A program made the position numbers and the translations under genes. Below, one piece after another: positions 24,425 through 32,699 of a stretch of 64,000 bases of DNA (positions are counted from its first letter, which is position 1; each line of letters starts with the position of its first letter). Below the pieces are notes generated by a model. It did not search any database and was not told where the DNA came from. It saw only the letters and a program-made list of their open reading frames with translations. The stretch is from NCBI GenBank assembly GCA_046714175.1, contig JBKKBI010000069.1, positions 1 through 64,000 on the forward strand, written 5' to 3'. Source of the DNA: UBA11373 sp046714175 (GTDB taxonomy: Bacteria > Actinomycetota > Acidimicrobiia > Spongiisociales > UBA11373).

Positions 24425-24455
24425 GTCGGGCTGGCCGGATTTGAACCGGCGACCT
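24425..24455 (-). repeat. displaced copy of the tRNA-Pro 3' end (candidate att scar)
   Basis: These 31 bp are identical to 24545-24575, the T-arm and 3' acceptor half of the intact tRNA-Pro plus 2 bp of flank. The two copies are direct repeats offset by 120 bp. No anticodon or D-arm accompanies this copy. Confidence 0.85.
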
Positions 24456-24544
24456 GTTGGGATGTGCCGAGCGCAGCGAGGCTCGGTGGAGGGTGGCTGC
24501 GGTCCCGGTTAGGGGCTGCGGCCACCCGACCCTCTATCAGTCAC

Positions 24545-24575
24545 GTCGGGCTGGCCGGATTTGAACCGGCGACCT
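24545..24575 (-). repeat. direct repeat partner inside the intact tRNA-Pro gene
   Basis: Identical over 31 bp to 24425-24455. The repeat ends exactly at the acceptor end side of the tRNA gene and extends into the anticodon side of the T-arm, the segment normally used as attB by tyrosine integrases. Confidence 0.85.
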
Positions 24576-24620
24576 CTTGACCCCCAGTCAAGCGCGCTAA
24601 CCAAGCTGCGCCACAGCCCG
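24547..24620 (-). tRNA. tRNA-Pro (anticodon GGG)
   Basis: A 74-nt minus-strand cloverleaf: acceptor CGGGCTG/CAGCCCG (7 bp), D-arm GCGC/GCGC, anticodon stem CTTGA/TCAAG with loop CTGGGGG giving anticodon GGG, and T-arm GCCGG/CCGGC with TTCAAAT loop. CCA is not encoded. It reads CCC (and CCT) proline codons, which are frequent here. The small membrane ORF and carboxylase gene lie upstream in the same direction. Confidence 0.95.
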
Positions 24621-24632
24621 TGACGGGGAATC

Positions 24633-24755
24633 CTACCGAAGCCGGTCCACCACCCAGACGAGGGTCTGTACCAGCCGCAAGGTCAGGTATCCGGCGGCGG
24701 CGATGAGGAGAAGTCGAAACCCCCATGGTGTGGACTCGGTGGAAGGGCCAGTCAC
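24633..24755 (-). CDS. 40-residue single-pass membrane peptide coupled to the acyl-CoA carboxylase gene
   Basis: A short ORF starting at a GTG that overlaps the carboxylase stop (GTGA) and ending in TAG 12 bp before the tRNA. The peptide has a Thr/Ser/Pro N-terminus, one hydrophobic helix (FRLLLIAAAGYLTLRL continuing to LVWVV) and a basic end (DRLR). The 4-bp overlap is the coupling used by real genes throughout this window. In other actinobacteria the carboxylase beta gene is often followed by a small epsilon subunit (AccE/PccE) gene. This peptide does not resemble that subunit. Function unknown; expression unproven. Confidence 0.5.
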   Translation of the reverse strand: MTGPSTESTPWGFRLLLIAAAGYLTLRLVQTLVWVVDRLR

Positions 24756-26281
24756 ACCGGGGGCACTCCATGGCGGCGGTCGGAGAAGTGACGTTCCCGG
24801 TTGGACGCGTAAGCGAGCCGGGTGATCAACTCCTCGCGCAGGCGCTCGGGCGGCACGACGGCATCGACGACCAGGTCGGATGCCAGGTGAAGCAGGTCGA
24901 CATCCTGCTCGTACTCTGCCCGCCGCTCGGCGACGAACCGAGCGCGCTCGTCGGGGTCCGTGATGGCGTGGATGGCGTTGTAGTACACCGCATTGACCGC
25001 TGCCTCAGGTCCCATCACCGCGATTTCGGCGGTAGGCAGGGCGAGCGTGGCGTCTGGGCGGAAGCCGGGACCGCAGAAGGCGTAGAGACCCGCGCCGTAA
25101 GCCTTGCGCACGATCACCGACACCTTGGGAACCGTTGCCTCGGCGATGGCGGTGAGCATCTTGGCTCCGGCGCGGATGATTCCCTGGCGCTCCACCTCGG
25201 TTCCGATCATGAAACCGGGCACGTCGGCCAGGAAGACCAGGGGCAGGTTGAACGCGTCGCACATCCAGATGAATCGCGCCGCCTTGTCGGCGGAGTCGAC
25301 GAAGAGGACTCCGCCGAGGTGCTCGGGCTGGGAGGCCACCACACCGACCGGTCTTCCGCCGAGCCGGGCCAGGGTGGTGATCACCTCGGGGGCGAACAAC
25401 TCCTTGACTTCGAGGAGGCTGCCCTCATCGAAGAGGGCGCGCAGCAGGCGGCGCATGTCATACCCCTGGCGGGGGTCCGTAGGGATGACCCCGGCCGGGT
25501 CGATGTCCTCAGGAGCCTCGAACTCATAGAGCGGCGGGGCGGTGGTGTGGTCAGCCGGCATGTACGAGAAGTATGTCCGGGCCCACCCGATGGCCTCCTC
25601 GTCGCTGCCAACCAATGCGTCGCCGCATCCGCTGACCGAGCAGTGCATCCGGGCTCCGCCCATCTCCTCGAGGGTGGTGTGCTCCCCGATGACCATCTCG
25701 GCCATTCGCGGCGACCCGAGGTACATCGAAGCGTTGCCCTCGACCATGATCACGACGTCGCAGAACGCCGGGATGTACGCCCCGCCCGCCGCAGAGGGCC
25801 CGAAGAGGCAGCAGATCTGGGGAACTCGCCCGGAGAGCCGCACCTGGTTGTAGAAGATGCGGCCGGCGCCGCGTCGCCCGGGGAACAGGTTCACCTGGTC
25901 GGTGATGCGGGCACCGGCGGAGTCGATGAGGTAGAACACCGCGAGTCTCTCGTCGTAAGCCGCCTCCAGGGCGCGGACCATCTTCTCGACGGTGCGGGCG
26001 CCCCATGACCCGGCCTTCACCGTGGGATCGTTGGCGATCACCACCACCGGCCTGCCGTCGACCGTGCCCCGTCCGGTGATGACTCCGTCGGCGCCGAGCT
26101 CGTCGGTGGCGAGGGCATTGGCGAGTAGCCCATCCTCGACGAACGAACCCGAATCGCACAGCAGGTCGACCCGGTCGCGAGCCGGCAGCTTGGACTGCTC
26201 GGCGAGCTTGGCGCGATGCCGTTCCGGGCCGCCCAGTCGGGCACGCTCCGCAGCCGCCGCCATGCGCTCCTGCTGGCTCAC
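24752..26281 (-). CDS. acyl-CoA carboxylase carboxyltransferase (beta) subunit
   Basis: A 509-residue carboxyltransferase that moves carboxylate from biotin to an acyl-CoA (acetyl-, propionyl- or methylcrotonyl-type). Two crotonase-like halves are visible. The first has RLAVFYLIDSAGARI, FGPSAAGGAYIPAFCD and SMYLGSPRM. The second has GVLFVDSADKAARFI, LVFLADVPGFMIGTEVE and YGAGLYAFCGPGF. SAGARI and the second-half GAGLYA loop are oxyanion-hole regions. The GTG start overlaps the der stop. The biotin carboxylase partner is not in the window. Methylcrotonyl/geranyl-type specificity is possible, but the substrate cannot be fixed. Confidence 0.9.
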   Translation of the reverse strand: MSQQERMAAAAERARLGGPERHRAKLAEQSKLPARDRVDLLCDSGSFVEDGLLANALATDELGADGVITGRGTVDGRPVVVIANDPTVKAGSWGARTVEKMVRALEAAYDERLAVFYLIDSAGARITDQVNLFPGRRGAGRIFYNQVRLSGRVPQICCLFGPSAAGGAYIPAFCDVVIMVEGNASMYLGSPRMAEMVIGEHTTLEEMGGARMHCSVSGCGDALVGSDEEAIGWARTYFSYMPADHTTAPPLYEFEAPEDIDPAGVIPTDPRQGYDMRRLLRALFDEGSLLEVKELFAPEVITTLARLGGRPVGVVASQPEHLGGVLFVDSADKAARFIWMCDAFNLPLVFLADVPGFMIGTEVERQGIIRAGAKMLTAIAEATVPKVSVIVRKAYGAGLYAFCGPGFRPDATLALPTAEIAVMGPEAAVNAVYYNAIHAITDPDERARFVAERRAEYEQDVDLLHLASDLVVDAVVPPERLREELITRLAYASNRERHFSDRRHGVPPV

Positions 26282-27591
26282 CGCCGCTCCCCTCGCCTCC
26301 GGGCGATCAAGCGTATCGGGGTGCCGGTGAAGTCGTACTTGTCCCGCAGCCTTCCCTCCAGGAAACGCAGGTAGTCGGGACCGATCTCTCCCCCGCGCAC
26401 GAACAGGACGATGGTCGGCGGTGCAATGCCAACCTGTACCGCGTACATGATTCGCCCCCGGCGTCCCCCACGGGTGGGCGGAGGGTGGGCCTCCTGCCAG
26501 GTGATGATCAGGCGATTCAACTCCGGGGTGGGGATCCGGGTCCGCCGGCTCGTCAGCACTGAGGTGACGGCATCGCCGAGCCGCTGCATGCGGGCCCCGG
26601 TGAGTGCCGAGATGCGCAACGCCGGCGCCCAGGACACAAAGGCGAGCCGGTCGCCGACGTCGATCACAGTTCGCTCCTTCTCCTCCTCGTCGGTGGCATC
26701 CCACTTGTTGAGGAGGAGAATCAGGCCGCAACCGGCAGCCACGATCTCCTCGGCGAGTCGCTGCTCCTGGTGGGTGACGCCGGCGGTGCCGTCGAGCACC
26801 AGAAGGACCACATCGGCCTCATTCAGCACCTCGCGGGCTCGCTCGACCGAAAACGCCTCGGTCGGGCCGGCCATCTTGGTCCGGCGGCGGATGCCAGCGG
26901 TGTCGACCACCCGGTACTCGGTGCCGTCGATGTCGACCACGGCGTCGATGGGATCCCTGGTGGTGCCGGGCACCGGGCTCACCAGCACCCGCTCCGCTCC
27001 GGCCAGCCGATTGAGCAAAGTGGACTTGCCCACGTTGGGGCGCCCCAGGATCGCCAGTGTCGGCCGCGCCTCAGCCGGAGCCAGTTCTTCCTCGGCAGGC
27101 AGCCGCCGCAGAATCGTATCGAGTAGGTCGCCGATGTTGCGCCCATGGAGGGCGCTCACCGGGATCGGCTCGCCCAATCCCAACCCCCACAGGTGGCCGG
27201 AGTCGGCATCGGCGGCTGTGCCGTCGGCCTTGTTGGCCACCAGCACCACCGGGATCCCGGAGCGGTGCACGATCCGGCTGACGGCCAGATCCTCCTCGAC
27301 GAGTGGGGTGGTGGCATCGGTGACGACGAGCACCAGATCGGCGGATCCGACCGCGGCCTCGGCCTGGTGGCGGACATCCGAGGTCAGGGTATCGCCCGCC
27401 GAGTCCCAGCCCCCGGTGTCGACGAGGACGAAGCTGCGGCCCGCCCACTCGGCCTCGAACTCGCGCCGATCGCGGGTTACGCCGGGCCGGGAGCCGACCA
27501 CGGCAGCACTCCGCTTCAGAATCCGGTTCACCAGTGTGGACTTGCCGACGTTGGGCCGCCCGACGACGGCGACGATCGGGAGCCGGCTCAT
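26278..27591 (-). CDS. der: ribosome biogenesis GTPase Der (EngA)
   Basis: A 437-residue protein with two tandem GTPase domains and a C-terminal KH-like domain. It assists 50S maturation. P-loops GRPNVGKST occur in each domain (about residues 11-19 and 182-190). The switch motifs DTGGWD and DTAGIRRR and the specificity motifs NKAD and NKWD are intact. The ATG at 27591 gives the standard RLPIVAVVGRPNVGKS start. It is divergent from ispH, 60 bp apart. Confidence 0.96.
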   Translation of the reverse strand: MSRLPIVAVVGRPNVGKSTLVNRILKRSAAVVGSRPGVTRDRREFEAEWAGRSFVLVDTGGWDSAGDTLTSDVRHQAEAAVGSADLVLVVTDATTPLVEEDLAVSRIVHRSGIPVVLVANKADGTAADADSGHLWGLGLGEPIPVSALHGRNIGDLLDTILRRLPAEEELAPAEARPTLAILGRPNVGKSTLLNRLAGAERVLVSPVPGTTRDPIDAVVDIDGTEYRVVDTAGIRRRTKMAGPTEAFSVERAREVLNEADVVLLVLDGTAGVTHQEQRLAEEIVAAGCGLILLLNKWDATDEEEKERTVIDVGDRLAFVSWAPALRISALTGARMQRLGDAVTSVLTSRRTRIPTPELNRLIITWQEAHPPPTRGGRRGRIMYAVQVGIAPPTIVLFVRGGEIGPDYLRFLEGRLRDKYDFTGTPIRLIARRRGERR

Positions 27592-27651
27592 CGGTTGTGA
27601 CCCGGTTTCATCAGCGCAGGATAGGGAGGCTGCTACCCAGGCCTTCCTACC

Positions 27652-28707
27652 ATGACCCATATGGTCGATCGGGTGCTACTTGCCGAACCGCGCGGCTTTT
27701 GTGCCGGAGTGGAGATGGCCATCAAGGCGCTCACCTGGATGGTGGGTGTGTTCGATCCCCCCGTGTATTGCTATCACGAGATCGTCCACAACTCCTCGGT
27801 GGTGGCGACGTTTCGCCGCGCCGGAGTGGTGTTCGTCGACGACATATCCTCGGTGCCGCCGGGGGCGCCTGTCATGTTGTCGGCCCATGGCTCGGCGCCG
27901 GAGGTCGCCGCCGCGGCGGAGTCCTCTGGGGCCGTCACCATCGATGCCGTTTGTCCGCTGGTGACCAAGGTGCATCATGAGGTGCGCCGCCGCGCTGATG
28001 AGGGCTACGACGTCATCTATGTCGGCCACGAGGGTCACGACGAAGCGGTGGGCACCGTGGCGGTGGCACCAGGCGCGGTGACACTGGTGGATCCGGCGGC
28101 GGGATTGGGCGAGTTCGCCGCCCGCGATCCGCAACGGGTGGCGCTGCTGGCGCAGACGACACTCGGCATGTTCGAGTGGGAGGCCGTGCTGGCGGCGGCA
28201 CAGGAGCGGTATCCCGATCTGTGGACTGCCCGCCGCTCCGACCTCTGTTACGCCACCACCAACCGGCAGACGGCGGTCACTGCGCTGGCGGAGCAGAGCG
28301 ACCTCGTCTTAGTCGTCGGCTCGGAAAACTCGTCCAACACCCAGGCCCTGGTGCGAGTGGCACGGTCGCGTGGGATCGCGGCACATCGCCTGGAGGGGCC
28401 CGAGGGCCTCGATCCGTCGTGGCTCGAGGGAGTGCGGGTGGTGGGGGTCACCGCTGGCGCCTCGGCACCCGATGCCGCGGTACGCGCCGTGATCGCCGCC
28501 ATCGCCCCGCGCGACGGCGTGACGGCGTTGCGGGTCACTACAGAAGAGGAGTACTTCCCGCCCCCGCCTCGTCTGCGCGGCTTCATCGAGGCGCTGCAGG
28601 CGGCCGTCGAGGGCGGTTACGCCTGTCGCCGGCCGGGACTACCCGGGCCCCTGGATGAGGATCGTGCCTGGGATGCCACCCAGGCGCTCGCTCTGCTCGG
28701 CGGTTGA
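27652..28707 (+). CDS. ispH: 4-hydroxy-3-methylbut-2-enyl diphosphate reductase
   Basis: A 351-residue iron-sulfur enzyme, last step of the MEP pathway to IPP and DMAPP. The three cluster cysteines are Cys17 (GFCAGV), Cys101 (DAVCPLVTKVH) and Cys199 (SDLCYATTNRQ). SAHGSAP and the VGSENSSNTQALV block are conserved substrate-binding parts. It starts at ATG 27652, with an alternative at 27661. It lies between der and cmk, facing the leftward operon on both sides. Confidence 0.96.
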   Translation: MTHMVDRVLLAEPRGFCAGVEMAIKALTWMVGVFDPPVYCYHEIVHNSSVVATFRRAGVVFVDDISSVPPGAPVMLSAHGSAPEVAAAAESSGAVTIDAVCPLVTKVHHEVRRRADEGYDVIYVGHEGHDEAVGTVAVAPGAVTLVDPAAGLGEFAARDPQRVALLAQTTLGMFEWEAVLAAAQERYPDLWTARRSDLCYATTNRQTAVTALAEQSDLVLVVGSENSSNTQALVRVARSRGIAAHRLEGPEGLDPSWLEGVRVVGVTAGASAPDAAVRAVIAAIAPRDGVTALRVTTEEEYFPPPPRLRGFIEALQAAVEGGYACRRPGLPGPLDEDRAWDATQALALLGG

Positions 28708-28721
28708 AAGCCGCAGACTCC

Positions 28722-29369
28722 CTAAGCCCGCCCCACGAGCGCAAGTATCTGTCCCACCACCGCGGTAACGCTGAGATGCGAGGTGTCGATCACCACTGCA
28801 TCCGACGCCGGACGCAGCGGGGAGGTCTGGCGGGAGGAGTCGAGGTGGTCGCGCCGCACCATCTGTGCGATCAGCTCTTCTTGCGTCGCCCCGGCCGCTT
28901 CAGGGTCGGCGGCGCGGCGGGCTGCGCGCACGGCGACGTCGGCGGTGAGGAATACTTTCACCCCGGCCTCGGGGAAGACCACCGTCCCGATATCCCGGCC
29001 CTCCACCACCGCATCTCCACCGTGCCGCTCGACCCAGGCGCGCTGCAGGGCGACGATGGCGCGGCGGACTCCGGGGTGGGCTGAGACCTCGCTCACGGCC
29101 GCGGTGACCTCGGGTCCGCGCAGCCGCTCATCGACCCCAGCATGGTCGAGGAGCAGATGTCCCTCCGCGGAGAAGTCGATGGTCACCGGGGCGAGTGAGT
29201 CGAGGATCCCCGTCGCGTCGCCCGCGGCGACTCCGGCCTCGAGCGCCACCAAAGTGGCTGCTCGGTAGTAGGCCCCGGTGTCGAGGTGCGGAATGCCGAG
29301 CGCCGCGGCGACGGCGCGCGCCACCGTGCTCTTCCCTACGCCGCTGGGACCATCTATCGCGACGACCAT
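28722..29369 (-). CDS. cmk: cytidylate kinase
   Basis: A 215-residue P-loop kinase phosphorylating CMP and dCMP. GPSGVGKST is at residues 7-15. DTGAYYRA is the CMP-binding signature, and EGRDIGTVVFP is the conserved substrate loop. The LID region RRDHLDSSRQTSPLRPA matches family members. It overlaps aroA by 16 bp at its start, so it is co-expressed with the aroA-rluB-scpBA genes, the same order as in mycobacteria (scpA, scpB, rluB, cmk, der) with aroA inserted. Confidence 0.95.
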   Translation of the reverse strand: MVVAIDGPSGVGKSTVARAVAAALGIPHLDTGAYYRAATLVALEAGVAAGDATGILDSLAPVTIDFSAEGHLLLDHAGVDERLRGPEVTAAVSEVSAHPGVRRAIVALQRAWVERHGGDAVVEGRDIGTVVFPEAGVKVFLTADVAVRAARRAADPEAAGATQEELIAQMVRRDHLDSSRQTSPLRPASDAVVIDTSHLSVTAVVGQILALVGRA

Positions 29370-30625
29370 GCGGCCTCCAGTGTCTCGGGGAATTCCGGCC
29401 AGGAGACGTTTACCGCCTCGATGCCCAGCACGGTGACCGTACCGGCCACGGTGGCGGCGACAGCTGCAGCCATTGCCATGCGATGGTCGCCCCCGGAGTA
29501 GAAACCACCCGGTCGCAGCGACGAGTGTTCGACCCTGAATCCGTCACCGGTCGCCGCGATCACCCCGCCCAGCGACTCTATGAGGCGAACCGTGGCCGCG
29601 ATCCGGTCTGTCTCTTTGGTGCGCAATTCGGCAGCATCGCCGACGATCGTCGCGCCGGTCGCCGCGACGCCGAGAAGGGCGACCAGAGGCAGCTCATCCA
29701 TGGTCCGTACCGACAATGCCCCCCGTACCTCGACGCCGGTGAGCACCGGTCCGGCCACCGAGACGGTTCCCACCGGGTCGCCCAGCACCTCGCCGGTCTG
29801 CTCCACGGACACCTCGCCCCCCATGAGCCGGATGACATCGAGCAATCCGGTTCGGCCCGGGTTGAGCGAGACCCCGGGGGTGGTCACCGCGGCCTCGCCG
29901 AGCGCGGCGGCAGTCCACAAGAAAGCGGCCGAGGACGGATCGCCGGGGATGGAGATCTCGAGTGTGGGGACAGGACCGGGCTCGATGACGAACCCGGTCG
30001 GCCCGGTGCGGTGTCCCAGACCCAGCGCCTGCAACCATCGCTCCGTGTGATCGCGGTAGCCGTCCGGAGAGTCGATCGTGCTTGCACCCTTCGCCTGCAA
30101 TGCGGCCAAGGCAAAGCTGGTTCGGACTTGGGCGCTCGGCTCGGGTATCCACACCTCGGCCCCGAGCAGTGGACCGCCGGCCACGGTCACCGGAGGCGTC
30201 CCCGCGGCCGACACCGTCACCTGGGCGCCCAGGGCAGCGAGCGGGGCGATGAGCCGGCGCATGGGGCGCAGACGCAGAGAAGTGTCACCGGTAAGGCGGG
30301 TGACGAACGGCCGCCCGGCTACGGCACCGGCTAGGAGGCGGAGCGTCGTTCCCGAGTTGGCCGCATCGACGGGCGTGGGGGGAGCCTCCCAGGCGTCGAT
30401 TCCGGGCGAATCCACCCGGTCCCCGCGAATCGCCACCCCAAACCGTCCCAGTGCCCACTGGGTGGCGGCGACGTCGGCGCCGGTTCCCAGCCCGCGCAGG
30501 TGCGATTGCCCCGATGCCATCGCGGCCAGCAGCAGGGCGCGATGCGACAGCGATTTGTCGCCTGGTGGCGCCACTGTGGCCCGAAACCCACCCCGGGGTC
30601 CGGCAAACGTGCGGCCCACAGTCAC
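29354..30625 (-). CDS. aroA: 3-phosphoshikimate 1-carboxyvinyltransferase (EPSP synthase)
   Basis: A 423-residue EPSP synthase of the shikimate pathway. PGDKSLSHRALLLAA (PEP/S3P-binding Lys), ANSGTTLRLLAG, GDTSLRLRPMRRLI and RTKETDRIA are all conserved, and the C-terminal GGDHRMAMA is intact. The NSGTTLRLL form without a Gly-to-Ala change resembles the class I (glyphosate-sensitive) type. The GTG at 30625 overlaps the rluB stop (GTGA); the longer frame is a shadow of rluB. Confidence 0.95.
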   Translation of the reverse strand: MTVGRTFAGPRGGFRATVAPPGDKSLSHRALLLAAMASGQSHLRGLGTGADVAATQWALGRFGVAIRGDRVDSPGIDAWEAPPTPVDAANSGTTLRLLAGAVAGRPFVTRLTGDTSLRLRPMRRLIAPLAALGAQVTVSAAGTPPVTVAGGPLLGAEVWIPEPSAQVRTSFALAALQAKGASTIDSPDGYRDHTERWLQALGLGHRTGPTGFVIEPGPVPTLEISIPGDPSSAAFLWTAAALGEAAVTTPGVSLNPGRTGLLDVIRLMGGEVSVEQTGEVLGDPVGTVSVAGPVLTGVEVRGALSVRTMDELPLVALLGVAATGATIVGDAAELRTKETDRIAATVRLIESLGGVIAATGDGFRVEHSSLRPGGFYSGGDHRMAMAAAVAATVAGTVTVLGIEAVNVSWPEFPETLEAAWSSR

Positions 30626-31341
30626 GGTGCGGACCCTGCGACCTGGTACAGGCTGCGGACTTCGGTGGTGCTGAGCCGTCGCCACTCTCCCGGCTTGAGG
30701 CCCGGGTCGCGAATCGGGCCGATGGCGATACGCACCAGGGCTTGCACCGGATGCCCGACGGCATCGAGCAGGCGCCGCACCTCGCGGTTGCGGCCCTCCC
30801 CCATCACGATCTCGAGGAGTGTGGCCGTGTCGCTGCGGCTCAGCATTCGCACCGTCACCACCGCAGCCGGGCCGTCGTCGAGTTGGACTCCGCGGCGCAG
30901 TCGTTGCAGCACTGCTTTTCCCGGGTGTCCGCCCACCCGGGCGAGATAGGTCTTGGTGACGCCATGCCGTGGGTGGGTGATCTTCTCGGTGAGCGTCCCA
31001 TCGTTGGTCACCAGTATCAGGCCTTCGCTATCGGCATCCAGGCGACCCACGGGGTAAAGCCGCGTGCTCTGCGGGACCAGGTCGAGCACCGTGCGCCTCC
31101 CCTGCGGGTCGTCGGCGGTGCTCACCACCCCGACCGGCTTGTACACCAGGTAGTGAACCAGGTCGGGACGGACCGGGAGCGTGATCCCATCGACCTCGAC
31201 CTGGGCCACTTCGGGGTCGATCTTTTGGCCGAGGTGGGCAGGGGCGCCGTCCACGGTGACCCTTCCCTCCCGGATGAGTTCTTCGGCGGAGCGGCGGGAG
31301 GCGATGCCGGAGTGGGCGATCAGCTTCTGGAGTCGCTCGAT
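30622..31341 (-). CDS. rluB: 23S rRNA pseudouridine synthase RluB-type, probable ATC start
   Basis: RsuA/RluB family: an N-terminal S4 domain (RLQKLIAHSGIASRRSAEELI) then the synthase domain with the catalytic motif VGRLDADSEGLIL and YKPVGVVSTA. No ATG, GTG or TTG precedes the S4 domain in frame; the first is a GTG at 31254 that would delete it. The codon ATC at 31341 encodes the residue where relatives have Met before ERLQK, and it has GGAG 5 nt upstream. A CTG at 31323, overlapping the scpB stop, is the alternative but cuts the S4 helix. I annotate the ATC; about 239 residues. Confidence 0.8.
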   Translation of the reverse strand: MERLQKLIAHSGIASRRSAEELIREGRVTVDGAPAHLGQKIDPEVAQVEVDGITLPVRPDLVHYLVYKPVGVVSTADDPQGRRTVLDLVPQSTRLYPVGRLDADSEGLILVTNDGTLTEKITHPRHGVTKTYLARVGGHPGKAVLQRLRRGVQLDDGPAAVVTVRMLSRSDTATLLEIVMGEGRNREVRRLLDAVGHPVQALVRIAIGPIRDPGLKPGEWRRLSTTEVRSLYQVAGSAP

Positions 31342-31901
31342 GGCTGCTCCGGTCGGAAGGGCCGCTCCAGGATCTCCACCATTGCCGGCGGCGGCACGTG
31401 ATCGGCAAGCGGCGGCAGGTCGGCAAGCGATCCCAGCCCGAGTTTCTCCAGGAACAGGTCGGTCGTCCCGTACAGCAGCGCCTGGCCCGAGCCCGGTGCC
31501 GTGCCGATGATTTCGATCAGGTCGCGTTGCTCCAGTGTCCCCAGGGCGTGCTCCGAGTCGACCCCGCGGATCTCGGCGACCTGCCCTCGCGATACCGGCT
31601 GGCGGTAGGCGACTACGGCGAGGGTCTCCAGCGCCGCCCGAGAGAGCCGATTCGCCGTGGGAGACGCGGCGAAGCGCTCCAGGTACGGATGGAGATCAGG
31701 ACGGGTGTAGAGGCGCCATGCTCCCGCCACTGCGCGCAAGACGAGGCCGCTCCCGGAGGCGGAGAGGCGGTCACCGAGCTGCTGCAGTGCCGCGGTCACC
31801 TCCGCGGGAGGCAACTCCAGGACCTCGGAGAGTTCGCCAGTTCCGATGGGCGTTTCGGCGACGAACAGCACTGCCTCGATGGCAGCCACCGGGTCGTTCA
31901 T
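31320..31901 (-). CDS. scpB: segregation and condensation protein B
   Basis: A 193-residue kleisin-partner protein with two winged-helix domains. It binds ScpA and Smc in the bacterial condensin that compacts the chromosome. IEAVLFVAETPI begins the first domain, RLSRAALETLAVVAYRQPVSRGQVAEIRGVDSE is the family hallmark, and YGTTDLFLEKLGLGSLADLP closes it. The ATG at 31901 overlaps the scpA stop (ATGA); a GTG at 31910 is an alternative. Confidence 0.94.
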   Translation of the reverse strand: MNDPVAAIEAVLFVAETPIGTGELSEVLELPPAEVTAALQQLGDRLSASGSGLVLRAVAGAWRLYTRPDLHPYLERFAASPTANRLSRAALETLAVVAYRQPVSRGQVAEIRGVDSEHALGTLEQRDLIEIIGTAPGSGQALLYGTTDLFLEKLGLGSLADLPPLADHVPPPAMVEILERPFRPEQPSSDSRS

Positions 31902-32659
31902 GTGTCCCACTCACTGATCAGTGCGCCCGCGGGAGCGGCAGTGCGGCGCAGAGTGATTGGAGCCCGGGCATCTGCCTGTCGGGCGTCGACCAGGCCCCAT
32001 CGGGCGAGCTCGAGCATGGCAAGAAAGTACGCCACCACTTCGATCGGCCGATCGAGATGGGCGGTGATGCGATCGAAGTCGGTCTCGAGCTCGGCCTCCA
32101 CTCGTCGCCGTAGGTCGGCAATGGCATCGGTCACCGAGGGAAGCTCGAGGTCGAGATGGTCGAGCCCCGGCTCGGCAGTCGATCTGGCCAGCACCCGGTC
32201 CGCTAGCCAGGTCAATTCGGACGCAATCACGCCGATGCGAAGCGGGCGCTCGGGCGCGATGAAGCCGGGATCGAACCCGGCGGTGCGGGGCACCAGTGCC
32301 TCGGTGGCCTCGAGGCGGAGGGCGAGTACTGCGGCGACGTCCTTGAAAGTAAGGTTGGCGAGAAGGCGGGAGAGCAACCGATCGCGCTCCTCGGCGAGCA
32401 GCAGGTCCTCATCGAGGTCGACCCCGTCGTCGCCGGGAAGGAGGCGGCGCGCCTTCAACTGGATGAGGGTGGCGGCAATCATCAGAAACTCCGACGTGAC
32501 CTCGAGGTCGAATTCGCCCATGCGTTCCAGGTGCGACAAGTACTCCGTCACCAGTGCCGACAGACTCAGCTCGGTCACGTCAAGCCGATGTGACGTGATC
32601 AACTGGAGCAGCAGGTCCAGTGGGCCCTCGAAAACGGGGGTGCGCACCTCGTAGGTCAT
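31898..32659 (-). CDS. scpA: segregation and condensation protein A
   Basis: A 253-residue kleisin. The N-terminal Smc-head-binding part reads FEGPLDLLLQLITSHRLDVTELSLSALVTEYL, followed by a helix bundle with LIQLKARRLLP. The C-terminal winged helix (RPIEVVAYFLAMLELARWGLVDARQ) bridges Smc. On the minus strand TACGAT lies 9 nt before the ATG, the likely -10 for an operon running scpA-scpB-rluB-aroA-cmk. The gap to the upstream HD gene is 40 bp. Confidence 0.94.
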   Translation of the reverse strand: MTYEVRTPVFEGPLDLLLQLITSHRLDVTELSLSALVTEYLSHLERMGEFDLEVTSEFLMIAATLIQLKARRLLPGDDGVDLDEDLLLAEERDRLLSRLLANLTFKDVAAVLALRLEATEALVPRTAGFDPGFIAPERPLRIGVIASELTWLADRVLARSTAEPGLDHLDLELPSVTDAIADLRRRVEAELETDFDRITAHLDRPIEVVAYFLAMLELARWGLVDARQADARAPITLRRTAAPAGALISEWDT

Positions 32660-32699
32660 CGCGGAGCCATCGTATCCGGAGCTACCCCCGACCCGGTGG

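Noticed and set aside
24633..24755. Small ORF as the acyl-CoA carboxylase epsilon subunit
   Set aside because: It is only 40 residues with a membrane helix and lacks the soluble helical pattern of AccE/PccE proteins.
24280..24771. Two minus-strand frames of 76-81 residues ending in a VAGSNPASPT-type tail
   Set aside because: That tail is the translated 3' half of the tRNA-Pro gene and its displaced copy, a well-known artefact.
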